Source: Sabellastarte sp. h YS-2021 (lineage: Eukaryota; Annelida; Polychaeta; Sabellida; Sabellidae). Taken from it: a stretch of DNA of 64,000 nucleotides. Below are positions 54,486 to 64,000 of this stretch, in pieces. Each line of letters starts with the position of its first letter. Position 1 is the first letter of the stretch. Where the stretch lies: assembly GCA_964017235.1 (NCBI GenBank), contig OZ024929.1:60669603-60733602 (forward strand), given 5' to 3'. The notes beneath the pieces are model-generated. The model saw nothing but the letters and a program-made list of their open reading frames with translations, ran no database searches and was not told where the DNA came from. Both the position numbers and the translations under genes were made by a program.

Positions 54486-54657
54486 TTTAAGTGGCATTAA
54501 ACTATGGGGTTCACCTTTCTGTTCAGGCACCGGCCAGCACTAGACCTCTATTTTTCTTGAATGTTGGCAGGGCCTGCGGCTTCCCGAGATAGCATTCAGT
54601 TCCACATGGTAAGCTTGTAGCTTATAAATGCTACATTTAAGTAATTAAAATGTTCAA
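54486..54657 (+). repeat. DIRS leader-type fragment with AT-rich end
   Basis: Contains CTCTATTTTTCTTGAATGTT, GCATTCAGTTCCACATGGTA and the AT-rich end CTACATTTAAGTAATTAAAA plus TGTTCAA. The first two match the DIRS D leader at 58,838-58,900. The end matches module 4 at 63,347-63,369. It is therefore one end of a DIRS 3' module. At 54,658 the sequence switches to a DIRS recombinase. Confidence 0.72.
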
Positions 54658-55705
54658 GTTTGGCTCCTAGAGCCTCAGCTATCAAAGAGCAAGGCTTCTC
54701 TGAGGCATTGGCAGCACGAATTGAGGCTCCTCAAAGAGGATCAACCAGATCAGTTTTTGAGGCAAAATGGACAATTTTTACAAAGTGGTGCCTCAGTAAT
54801 CAGGTGGACTTCAGGGCACCTGCTCTAAAGTCAATAGCCAACTTCCTGCTGTACCTGTTCCAGGACAGGAAGTTACGGCCAAACACTATTGATGGCTACA
54901 GGTGAGCCATTTCTGACAAATTGGGGAATTTGCCCATAAATATCAGCAAAGATCAAAATCTCACTCGTCTCCTGGATAGTTTCCACAGACACAGACCCAA
55001 AGGTAGGAGGGGGCATCCCCTCCTGGAACCTCTCCCTGGTTTTGCACCAGCTGACAAAGGCTCCACTAGAACCCCTTAAAGAGGCCTATTTGAAACATTT
55101 AACATTCAAGACTGTCTTTCTCTTAGCCTTGGGTACGGGTAAACGCAGGGGTGAGATCCATGCTTGGCAAAATAAGAACATTAAATATCCGTCAGACTGG
55201 TCTAAAGTCTGTCTTTACCCCTCAACCAGCTTTCTTCCCAAGAACTAGCTGGCCAAGGAGGGTCCAGACAGTTTGGCCCCAGTGGTTATACCAGCCCTGA
55301 CCCCAACTCTGGATAAGTCACTTATGTTTGATAGGTCCCTATTTCCGGTCAGAGCTTTGCACTACTATTTGGACAGAACCTCAGAACAAGGGGTTGGTCT
55401 TTTCTCCTTAAATAAAAGCTTTGACAAAGATATCTCCCCTGCTATTATCTCTTCAAGAGACCCTCACCTTTCATTGCTTCCAAGTAATTCCAGTCCGTAG
55501 TCTGCTGTAGGTTTATTTTCTGGGACTGAACCCGTCCCTCTTTTTCCCTACGGGTCGGTAAAATAGGAGGTATGCTGGTATATTCCCGGCAACCAGGCAC
55601 TGTTAACCAACCATAGGCCTACAGGTTTCCTGATTCTAAGTCAACCTATGCCTGAGAATATTTTGTTATTATTTATGGGTTCACTTAAGTCCCTAGTAAC
55701 TTACC
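54658..55705 (+). mobile_element. DIRS-like fragment I: recombinase and tail
   Basis: The recombinase (APRASAIKEQGFSEALAARI, RKLRPNTIDGYR, LTFKTVFLLALGTGKRRGEI) resembles DIRS A more than DIRS C. The tail (55,500-55,705) ends ACTTAAGTCCCTAGTAACTT and matches DIRS A near 2,110-2,145. The tail is cut at 55,705, where a minus-strand DIRS begins. Broken, about five interruptions. Confidence 0.83.
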
Positions 55706-56540
55706 AGCCTTCGTTTGAGGCGTCTGTAAAGAGTTGGGTACTGTGGTCTTTGGGATGAAGGTCTGCACCTTTCATCACGTTTGTGGGATTCTGCCACCAC
55801 TCTAGGTGTGCTGAAATGGTTTCTGTAAAAGGAAGGAGGCTGTCCAGCGACTGAGGATATCTCCAGTGCTCCTTGAGGTGAAACTAAAAGGGCCTCATGT
55901 GAAGGCATCCCTCCGGGACCATTTTCTCCATTGAGGCAAGCAACCCAATTAGCGACATCAAACATCTTGCAGTTTTGACTTGAGTCGTAGGATCAAATTC
56001 TGAAGTTTGAGCCATCTCTCTTGAGCTGGTTTTACAAGGTATATAGATGGTATTCGTAGCCCACGAAGGAAACACCTGAGTTGGTTTTAGTTCGTATTTC
56101 TCCTGATTTATTATCCACCCCAAGGCCTGGGTTAGGACTAACACGACCTGAGTGTTCACTTGGGCTTCTTCCTGAAACTGGGACAAGATCAGCCAGTCGT
56201 CCAGGTATTAGTGAAGTCTGAGTCCACTCGTGAGGGCTATTAGCTTCACTTCCTTTAGAACCATTGTAAACACCTGTGATCTGTGGCAAAACCTTACGTA
56301 TTTCCTTGAGTTTGGGTGAATGGGGATGTGAAGGTAGGCACCTGAAGACACCAATTCCCCTGGAATCAGGGAGGTTCTGATGGACTCTGGAGTTTCCATT
56401 TTGAACTTTTCTACAAGTAGAAAAGTGTTGAGCCTGCTTAAGTGTATTACTGGCCTCCACCTTTGGTGAGGCTTGGGTACAAGAACAGGCGACTGTAAAA
56501 CCCGAGAGATTTTACATTTTCAACCCTTTCATTTTCCACC
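55706..56540 (-). pseudogene. DIRS D reverse transcriptase and RNase H start
   Basis: Recognisable blocks are VQNGNSRVHQNLPDSRGI, LHIPIHPNSRKYVRF, VLKEVKLIALTSGLRLH, FVGYEYHLYTL, MSLIGLLASMEKMVPEGCLH and MRPF. The beginning of RNase H (FTDASNEG) lies at the truncation point. Broken. Confidence 0.8.
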
Positions 56541-56721
56541 CTTTCTGGATACAAATGGCCAGAACTTGTTCTTTTTGAAGGGCCTTGTATCCTGACTGAA
56601 TCAGAGGGACTCTAGCTTTGTTTTTGAAACGAATGGAAGAACGTATCCATTGGTGATAATGTTAAACACGTTGTTTGAACATTTGTTTGCCAGTCTCTTC
56701 TGAAAGAAAGGAGAGAACCTC

Positions 56722-58540
56722 CTACTGGTTGACTGAGGGAGACTTTTGAGGAGTCATGCCCTCGCCCCCTAGAATGGGGTCAAAAATGACCCTTGGAGCC
56801 TCTGAAATTCGGTTTCCCCCTACCTGAGGAAAACGATTGCTTACTGCTTTGAGAGGAGTTGCCCCCATAGGGGCGTTTCCTGTAGGAGCCTCTTTTCTTA
56901 TTGTGAGGACCACGAAAGGGCTTATTTTGGTAGGATGCGAAACCCTGGGCATCTTTCGAGGTGCCTTTTTTGAGGAGGAAGTCTTCTCCCTCCTTGACTG
57001 AGAGTTGATTAAAGTGGAAGGCCAGAAGGGCGAATTCCTGAGTTCTTGGCGACTTGTTTCCCCTAAATGTGGTAGAAGTAGGGTCATCTCGGCCTCACGC
57101 CTAAGCGGGCCAGTGTTACCCATGGTGTATAGCTCCCTCTGGAGTATATGAGCTAGGGATTTGCTCAGGCAGGCAAGTGCTCTTTGTTGAATAAGAATTG
57201 TCTTATTGCACAGCTCCAAATATTCACAGGCCTGCTCATAACCACGCCTGGCTACTTTTTCAGGGTTGGCACCTTTCTGGATTTGAGATTTAACCCTTTT
57301 GAAAGAAGACTTCAAACTGTGTTGACACTTCTCCAAGGTGGAGTTACATGAAATTGATAGTGGAGAGGTTCTGCCTAGCTTGATGTTCCAGAACTGGTAG
57401 GGGAACCTTGCCCATAGGGGCTCCAGAGGGTTTAGGAGATACAGATCTTCGAAAAGTCTGTATTCAACTCCTGGATTTTGTCCTCATAACAAGGTTGTTA
57501 CCTTGTACCACTTTGCAGTGGAGGGAGGAGGTTTAATATATTTACCCTCAGGTAAATAAGAGGCCAGAAAATCATGCTCAAACTTATCAAAGGCATCTTT
57601 GATGTGAGAGCTAAGTGGGAGCATAGAGGAAGGGCCTCTTGGCCTAAGATCCTGTTGGCCTTTTTTGTCATCCAGGCCCAAAACAGAAGTGGAAGACTTG
57701 GGCATGGTTTCCCTGGGATCAGGGAGATTAAGAATATGTCTAAAGGTCTCCACTTCCTCAGCATATTGAGAGGGCAAGTAAGCCATGACTACTTCCCTAT
57801 AAAAAAGTGGGTCTGGATCATGTTGAGGTTGGTCTTGATCAGAAAGGGCCCTAGAGGGCTTGGAAGACCTTTGTATGTGTACAGAGGACTGATCCTCCTC
57901 TGAAGAAGATGGCTGAGATAAGTATCTAGACCTAACCTTGTGTTTTCTTTTATCTGCATGTTTTTTGGGTACGTAAATTTGTCTTGGAGAGACTTCATGG
58001 CCTCAAGCATAGAAGCCTGGCCTGGAAAACCCCCATTTGCTCTTGCAATTGGATGTTAAACTGAGAACCCAGGGATTTTTCAAGTTTGGACTCGATTTTC
58101 TGTTGTAAAGCTGTACCTGAAGTAGGAGGGACAGTTTTAGCTGTAGTTTTTAGAGATAATGACTTGAAACGCAGGGCCTGGGGGCGTGGTGGAGAAGAAA
58201 TAAATTGTCAGTAACACCCTCAAGGTCTGCCTGAGATCCAGTAAAGGATTCCACATCCTCATCGCCCAGCAAATCGAGTTCATCATCTGCCTTCATCGAG
58301 TTCATCATGTCTGCCTTCTGTTTTCTTGAATACTGTTTCCTGTTTTTAATTTTTAGCATTTGTTCGTCCGAGAAACCAGAGAAAATGTCACAGAGATTCT
58401 AAAGTAACACATGGGTCATCTCCGCTATTTGCTTCCCTACAGGAAGGGCAACAATTGTGGTTATCAAATGGAGGACAGAAGTGTCCACACTTCAAAGATC
58501 TAAGTTAATCTTTGCTTGTTCTTTGGGTATTGGAGGACAT
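56722..58540 (-). pseudogene. DIRS D gag-like ORF1 region
   Basis: Reads from an ATG at 58,540. An early Cys/His cluster (KCGHFCPPFDNHNCCPSC, then GDDPC) corresponds to that of DIRS B. Later blocks are MAYLPSQYAEEVETFRHILN, KDAFDKFEHDFLASYLPEGK, NPEKVARRGYEQACEYLELC and a basic, glycine-rich end. This is the copy used to align DIRS C. Broken, about four interruptions. Confidence 0.8.
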
Positions 58541-58749
58541 TTTTACTGCAGTGAAAACGCGTAAAAAAGCCTGAACCGAGAAAACTCACAAATCACAAAA
58601 AAGTAAAGAAATACTTATCCTTTCAAAACGGAAGTTTCACAGAATAGTCTATATCATTAATAAAGTAAAATAGCCAAGTTATAACATCCAACAATACATA
58701 AAAACTGGGAAATAAAGTAACATATAAATGCGCAAAGGAAACGCTTCCA

Positions 58750-58922
58750 AATCACACGGCCAACAAGAAAAGGAGAAAGAGTTGAGAAGAGTTCCATGAG
58801 AGTACAACCTGAGGCTACAGCCAACTATACATGTCTATTTTTCTTGAACGTTAGCCGGATGCCTGTGGCCTCCCAAGGTTAGCATTCAGTTCCACATGGT
58901 AAGCTATTGTAGCGTAATAAAA
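58750..58922 (-). repeat. DIRS D 5' leader and terminal repeat
   Basis: Contains GAGTTCCATGAGAGTACAAC, CTGAGGCTACAGCCAACT, TCAGTTCCACATGGTAAGCT and the terminus GCGTAATAAAA at 58,922. About 150 bp of it recur inverted in module 4 at 63,110-63,260. Confidence 0.82.
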
Positions 58923-59360
58923 TAGCTATTGCTCAGCTATGCAATGAGCTACAGGTCTGCAATTTCACTATGTTACATCTGATCCAAAAGTAGTGAATAA
59001 CATATTCAAACAAAATACTCTAAATGCAATAGTTTTCAAGTTATAACTGATTTACTCAACAGTGATAAGCTCAAAGTAGCTATTACCCAGCTATGCAACG
59101 AGCTACAGGTCTAAAATTTTACTATGTTATAGCTGACCCAAAAGTAGCTGAATAACATATTTATACAAATTTCTCTAAATGCAATAGTTTTTAAGTTACA
59201 AGTGATTTTACTCGTGATGGAAGTTACTGAAAATTCCAAAAGTAGCTATTACTCACCATGTTGTAGCTATGGAAAAAGTAGCTGAATAACATATTTTAAC
59301 AAAATGCTCTAAATGCAATACTTTTCAAGTTATAAGTGATTTAGTGGATGATTTCATAAA
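58923..59360 (+). repeat. Tandem repeat, three units of about 155 bp
   Basis: Units begin near 58,923, 59,076 and 59,240 and share TAGCTATTACTCAGCTATG-type sequence, AGCTACAGGTCT, GAATAACATATT, CTCTAAATGCAATAGTTTT and CAAGTTATAA. The third unit is shorter at its start. Non-coding. Confidence 0.85.
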
Positions 59361-59790
59361 TTTTAATGCATTAAAAATTATTTTAAAAATTCATAAAAAA
59401 ATAATTAAGAAAGATCCAGGTCTGACACTCACACAAAGGAATCTACTTGTGGCCTAGTACACATGTGCAAGATATCAGAAAATTTCCTGCAATAGTCACT
59501 GAGAAAATTGTGATAAAGTGTTAAAATTTTTATACTTAGGGTGGTACCTCACTTATAATGGCTCAAGCAAACAGACGAACAAACAGATCTGCATGTCTTG
59601 AACAATTTTTATGCTAGATAGATAAGCTATCTTTTAAAAAAACAGCATGTCTCTGGGCCTTGTAGTTTCGGAGAAGTCGCTCATGCATACGTACATGCCG
59701 CAGAGTGGCAACATAAAAATGTGGGGCATGCGCAGACGATTTTTGTAGCAGACTGGTGACTGAAATTGGAATTAAGGAAAACATTTTGTA
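59361..59790. other. AT-rich intervening sequence, nothing identified
   Basis: No gene or repeat recognised. A short sequence near 59,560-59,590 (GCAAACAGACGAACAAACAG) recalls the pyrimidine-rich GTCCGTTTGT blocks of the 3.2-4.7 kb array in reverse orientation, but too little remains to assign it. Confidence 0.35.
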
Positions 59791-59942
59791 TGTGGAATTT
59801 CACAGTACACGCGCCAAACGAAAAAGATGTTATGACGTCAGCTTGTCTAGTAGGAAGTATGTGGCACCATCTGGGGAATGCACAGTACTGGGACCGGATC
59901 AGCAATTCTCCATTGGATAGGATGTATTAATGTAATGAAAAT
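59791..59942 (-). repeat. Isolated DIRS 5' terminal fragment
   Basis: GAAAAAGATGTTATGACGTC, GTCTAGTAGGAAGTATGTGG, CTGGGACCGGATCAGC and CCATTGGATAGGATGTATTA match the DIRS F 5' end (62,490-62,681) and module 1. No DIRS coding sequence adjoins it on the inner side, so it is a lone terminal piece or the remnant of a module. Confidence 0.75.
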
Positions 59943-60399
59943 AAATATTTAGTACTGCATTTGTCTAACAAATAAACCGCAAAGAAATTAATGAATGAAG
60001 TGAGTTCGTGAGACTTCAATGAAAAAGATAAGGTTGCAATTTCCGGGGGCATTTTCCAGGGTTAAAAATATCCGACTTTCCGAGTTTAGTATGTCTTCAT
60101 TGGAGAAAAGTACACAAAAGTCCAATTACGTCATTAGAGAAATAAATTATATTGCTTATCCAATGAAATCCTCAAGTGTTGCGCAGTCACTGTTAGTGTA
60201 AAATTGTTGTCTGTGCATGATTTCTGCTAGTCATTGTCAAATAAGTCGCAAAAAAATAATGGATGAAATGACCGCCCACGCATACCCAAAACTCGAACAC
60301 AAACACACTTTACAGTTTCTTGGCTCCCAGCCAGCAGTCTTGTCTGTAGCACAATTTCACAGTAATTGTCATTGGCTGGTCGGGATGAATACTGAGATT
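59943..60399. other. Unassigned sequence
   Basis: Two plus-strand open frames of about 60 codons occur but show no family motif or splice context. I do not call a gene here. Confidence 0.3.
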
Positions 60400-62360
60400 T
60401 CCCCTTGATTCTCTTGCCCTGATTATGTGTACTAATGTTTTTCCAGGTGGGCTTGTTGGATTTCCTGTTGTCTGACTTTCTATCTAAACGTTTGTAAGGG
60501 TGGTAGCGACCCTTCTTGTAGGAAGCACTTGAACGTTACTTGTAATAACTTGCAATATCCTCTTCCGCTCTTTTAATGACATTGTCCGGAAAAGAGCACT
60601 CAGCTGTAGTGGAGCAGTTCTCAGTGCAGCCGTGTTGGGCTTGATCCCAGACTTCAAATGTGACAAGTAAGAGTCCCTGCTGATTAATGTCAGGTTTGCC
60701 ATAGATACAAAGAAAAAATCGCTCAAATGTTCGATCGTCTTGGCCATGGCTTGACTGATACTAGCATTAAAATCCATGAGACATGGCAGTTTGTCAGTGG
60801 TTGTCGCAACTTTGGAAGCAGATTTGTCTTTGCTTTCTGTCCGGATTGCCTTGAGTAGTGTTTGCATGTTCTGCTGTACCTTGAACAGACATTGGTTAAA
60901 ACCGGCAGCCTGATTACAGATAACTGAAGCTTCTCTTGCAGACTTCTCCCACTTGCGTAGACTTTCTTGAGAGATAAGACGCGACTGAGGAGGGTTTGAA
61001 GTGATACTGGCCTGTTTGGCAATTCTGAGGTAAGTACTCTTCTGTATGGAGGCTTCAATGTTCCAAGGTGACACAGCAGTAGAGTCAGCTTTCTGGTTGG
61101 AATACAGACCATACCACTTGTTCTGCGACTTCTCTGGTAAGACAAACTGGTCCTTGAAGAGACCCCCGGCCTCAGAGCTGCCGGAAGGGTAACCTTCAAC
61201 CAAGGTGATGTTCAGTTTACCGAGTTTCCTGCACAGCCAATCATACGAAGGCATCTGAACCGAAACTTTCCCTGGATTCTGGACTTTAGGGCAGGCAAAA
61301 GGGTTGTCATCTGACGTGGTAACACTAGAGTCTATATCCGGGATGTGTGTAGGACTAAATCCCTCTCATAGACTGTCTGAAAGTCTTTTCTTCAGAGAGG
61401 GATTGTTCCGGGTCAGTGATGATGACATCCTGGTCATCAGATAACTTCCCTTCTTCAACATAAATGTCTAATGGAAGCTGGTCAGACCAATCACTATCAA
61501 AGTCCGAGCGCAGACACACTGTCCTTTCTGGTCAGTTCAAAAGCAGTTTTACTGGTGGATTGTCTCTGTAAAACAGGAGGATCAGTACCAGTTGACTCAG
61601 TAGTCCTTGGTCAGTCTGTCGTCTGAGGCCGGTTGGTCTGAGGTCAGTCAGAGTGGGATTTGCTGGCAGACTGTTGTTTTGCAGCAGGAGGATCAGTACC
61701 AGACAAATCAGAAGTAGGTTGGTTGATATGCTGAGGAAGAGGTTGCTTGGCCAGCTTGATGAAAGATTCGGTCCTGACCACACACTGGTGGAGAGTGACT
61801 GGGTGCCACCTTAACAGTCTAGAAGGTTGGTTCTTGTGGTCGGTCGAAAGTTCTGGCATGAGCAGCGCTTCCAACTGGTTGAAACTTTCCAACCATTTGT
61901 GATCAAGTTCATCAATCCTGGAGTCGATGGAAGCTTTGGCCAGTCAACTATCTGTAAAGGACTTGTGCGGTTTGTCAGACTTGACCAACTTGGAAGTTGA
62001 CGTGTTCTCTTTCTCCACTTTCTTCCTCTTCTCAGCTGGTGCACTCCAACCAGGGGACTTAACAGAGCCCTGGCCATCCACTACCCCCACAAGTACCGGA
62101 TCCACAAGGGAGGCACTGACAGTGTCTTTGGGTTCTTTACTGGGGGTGGTAGTCCTTAGAATCGCATTTTTCTTTCAACTTGGAGTAGAAAGTTGAGAAC
62201 GCTGTTTAGGGGTCAAAATACTGCAAAAGTTACAATCACTGTTTTCAGATTTCTCTACACAAGGATCTGGGGTTTTACCTTTATCGCGACACATCGCAAG
62301 TAGCTGTGGGTATCAAACACAGCCAGAAGATGGCCACATCCTTCTCTCTTCTGCCGAGGC
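60400..62360 (-). pseudogene. DIRS F gag-like ORF1 region
   Basis: The best block, 61,254-60,484, reads MPSYDWLCRKLGKLNITLVE, KSQNKWYGLYS, LISQESLRKWEKSAREASVI and LSDFFFVSMANLTLISRDSY. DIRS B gag has MPPDDWLCQKLEKVNTTVAE, SQSRWYQMHTLRQDG, TSQEYLRRWEHCAHE and LADSLFVNLANLILLRHDSY. The early Cys/His cluster remains visible near 62,330 (CGHLLAVFDTHS). These two gag genes define one lineage distinct from DIRS C/D. Confidence 0.82.
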
Positions 62361-62459
62361 GACAGCCATATTGTTCTACACACTGACAAATATCCGTAGA
62401 TAACAATAAAAGTTAAAAGTTTGCACTATTATCACAAAAATATCCAAACTTCCAACAGC

Positions 62460-62681
62460 TTGCAAAAATCCGTCTGCACAGTGAACGGGCCAAATGAAAA
62501 AGATGCTATGTCACTCTTGTCTAGCCAGGAAGGAAGTACTATGCACCCCCTGGTGAATGCACAGCACTGGACCAGCTGGTCGGTGGAAACACAGGACAGC
62601 TTTTTCTGTCATTTGGCAGGCCGGTCTCCACTGACCAGATCAGCAATTGTCCATTGGATAGGATGTATTAATGCAATAAAA
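62460..62681 (-). repeat. DIRS F 5' leader and terminal repeat
   Basis: Contains GAAAAAGATGCTATG, GTCTAGCCAGGAAGGAAGTA, CATTTGGCAGGCCGGTCTCC and CCATTGGATAGGATGTATTA. It is the reference for recognising the inverted leader copy in module 1 (2,210-2,549). Confidence 0.83.
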
Positions 62682-63070
62682 GTTATATTTAAAGCACACA
62701 TAACTGCATTTTAGTTCTGGATATGTTTCATATACACATGAAGATTTTACAGTTTGGTGTATACTAATTCACAGGAATCCAGTATTCACTGAATTTATGT
62801 TTTCGGGACCCAGATTATTAATTTCCTTCCATCAAAACACTCCCCTGGAGGGGTGGACATGGTAAAATCTAGAAATTGGCTTCACCAACTAAAATAAACA
62901 AGCAATCAGTGCCCGTGAACGGGCTCTGTGTCAGCTAACTGTGTGTTTTGAGTTTCAGAGTAGAAGAGAAAGAAGAAAAGGACACAAAAGTTGTGCCCTC
63001 CAAATGGTATTCAGAAGTAAAGTACCAAGTTAACTGTCAAGGAGTAAAATGTAGGTGGAAAACATCTTTA
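62682..63070. other. Unique sequence with a possible host exon
   Basis: This stretch matches no repeat in the window. At 62,953-62,958 TTTCAG forms a plausible splice acceptor. The following plus-strand frame is open for 41 codons with a protein-like composition (VEEKEEKDTKVVPSKWYSEV, KYQVNCQGVKCRWKTSL). I do not recognise the family, and a chance frame of this size is quite possible. If real, it would be the only host exon in the window. Confidence 0.3.
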
Positions 63071-63369
63071 AGCAAAATACTGTAAATCTAAATTTATTTT
63101 ATAAGCTACAAGCTTACCATGTGGAACTGAATGCTAACATGGGAGGCTGCAGGCATCCGTCCAACGTCCAAGACAAATGGACGTTTTGAGTTGGCTGTAG
63201 CCTCAGGTTGTACTCTCGTGGAACTCTTCTCAACTTTTTCTCCTTTTCTCATTGCAATTTTGACCCATACCCCTCAGCTGTAATAAAGTGGGGAGGCAGG
63301 GTGGGACTCAGTTCCACATGGTAAGCTTGTACCTTATAAAAGCTACATTTAAGTAATTAAAATTTTCAA
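63071..63369 (-). repeat. DIRS 3' inverted module 4 (about 299 bp)
   Basis: Inverted ends: ACAAGCTTACCATGTGGAAC on the left is mirrored by CAGTTCCACATGGTAAGCTT on the right, which continues into CTACATTTAAGTAATTAAAA and TTTTCAA. The body (GAGTTGGCTGTAGCCTCAGG, TTGTACTCTCGTGGAACTCT) is the inverted leader of DIRS D (58,750-58,900). It abuts the DIRS E terminus at 63,370. Confidence 0.82.
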
Positions 63370-64000
63370 TTTTATTGCGTTACAATAGCTTACCATGTGG
63401 AACTGAAAGCTGAATCCAACCGCTCGGTGGAGGGATTACAGCTGAGACTGGAAGAAGTAGTCAATTTTTCTTGGATTTTGAAGTATTAGAATAGAATGAA
63501 TGTTTAGAAATACCAGTCTGAGTCCCATTTACAGTGCCCAAGTCCCGAAGACTGGGTCTGTAGAGAGCCAAAAACCTGAAATGAATGAATGACAGTGCTA
63601 AGCCACGATGAAAACAATATCTAGGCTTGGGAATCTCATAATTTTGCCACCCTAAAATGAGGTCCTTAATACATAATACAATATATACTGAAAAAATAAA
63701 AAGACCTTACCCAACATCCTGATGAGGTAAACTTATACCTAGACCCTGGGATTAGACTCCTGAAGACTTGGTTGCAGTGGATGTGCCCCCCTTCTTTTCT
63801 TTCCGAGGATACCTGGTTTGAGGGGAAGGGTCTAAGACTTGTTGTGCCGTCACTACTGGACCCAGATACATATTGTTGTCGTTGTCTGACCAAGTAAGGT
63901 CTTTCAGGTAAAAATTAGTAAATGTTTTTTGAGCTTTCCAGTGACAGGCTTGCATGATTTGGTCCACCGATACCCCATCATAAAAGGCCTTAGAGGCCAC
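63370..64000 (-). mobile_element. DIRS-like retrotransposon E, 3' end (fossil, runs off the window)
   Basis: The 3' end of a minus-strand DIRS. The terminus TTTTATTGCGTTACAATAGC starts at 63,370, followed by a tail collinear with that of DIRS C. The end of the recombinase (FTNFYLKDLTWSDNDNNMYL; ACHWKAQKTFTNFY) is at 63,752-64,000. It shows where the complete 3' terminus of this subfamily lies. The remainder of the element is outside the window. Confidence 0.86.

Larger units (their letters stand above)
55706..58922 (-). mobile_element. DIRS-like retrotransposon D, 5' part (fossil)
   Basis: Minus-strand DIRS from its 5' terminus (TTTTATTACGCTACAATAGC in sense, ending at 58,922) through leader, gag and reverse transcriptase into the start of RNase H. 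It is truncated at 55,706, head to head with fragment I. It is of the DIRS C/E subfamily. It also supplies the empty-site sequence for the RAG1-like transposon at 57,419. Broken, around eight interruptions. Confidence 0.85.
60400..62681 (-). mobile_element. DIRS-like retrotransposon F, 5' part (fossil)
   Basis: Minus-strand DIRS of the DIRS A subfamily: 5' terminus at 62,681 (TTTTATTGCATTAATACATC in sense), leader to about 62,460, then gag to about 60,400, where similarity is lost. No polymerase remains. Broken, about six interruptions. Confidence 0.82.

Noticed and set aside
60019-60408. Two plus-strand frames of 60-63 codons
   Set aside because: No motif, no splice context and low sequence complexity; not distinguishable from chance.

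Overview
This is a eukaryotic, AT-rich window (bacterial operon structure, RNA genes and CRISPR are absent) built almost entirely of nested transposable elements and satellite arrays. The mix is typical of large marine-invertebrate genomes: many DIRS-like tyrosine-recombinase retrotransposons, a Penelope-like element (PLE), a CR1/L2-type LINE, a tRNA-derived SINE and a RAG1-related DNA transposon of the N-RAG-TP/Chapaev type first described in a sea slug. A mollusc or other lophotrochozoan is the most likely source, but this is inference. I could not identify any host protein-coding gene with confidence.

Layout. 1-7.9 kb: remnants of several DIRS subfamilies with two arrays (about 154-bp units at 3.2-4.7 kb, about 130-bp units at 6.1-6.7 kb). 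7.9-12.7 kb: a SINE, a satellite with a three-monomer, about 435-bp higher-order period, and an about 125-bp satellite. 13.3-14.2 kb: an LTR remnant split head to head. 15.2-25.6 kb: a PLE whose GIY-YIG domain is interrupted by a minus-strand DIRS unit (18,080-25,274), itself interrupted by a TTAA-flanked non-autonomous element (18,387-20,162). 26.7-39.6 kb: a plus-strand DIRS interrupted by the RAG1-like transposon (27,322-32,133) and by the LINE (35,630-39,156). From 34.6 to 54.5 kb, a block of DIRS recombinase, DIRS tail, LINE 5' fragment, 157-bp repeats and LTR recurs three times in tandem. 54.5-64 kb: further DIRS pieces on both strands, a 155-bp tandem repeat and the DIRS copy running off the right edge.

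The best finding is the 4.8-kb element at 27,322-32,133. Its minus-strand product joins a RAG1-like N-terminus (CxxC zinc motifs, IHPxxxCxxC, C3HC4 RING, ZFA-like finger, GGxP basic stretch) to a DDE-type transposase. Its ends begin CACAGTG, identical to the V(D)J recombination-signal heptamer, and it is bounded by a GGCC target duplication confirmed by a related empty site at 57.42 kb.

The second is structural. All four DIRS 3' ends visible here carry the same arrangement: a terminal repeat ending in a ..AATAAAA or ..ATAAAA box, followed at once by a 280-340-bp module with its own AT-rich inverted ends. In three of the four the module contains an inverted copy of a DIRS 5' leader. The PLE insertion shows that module and body entered together. 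DIRS and LTR copies are described as fossils only.
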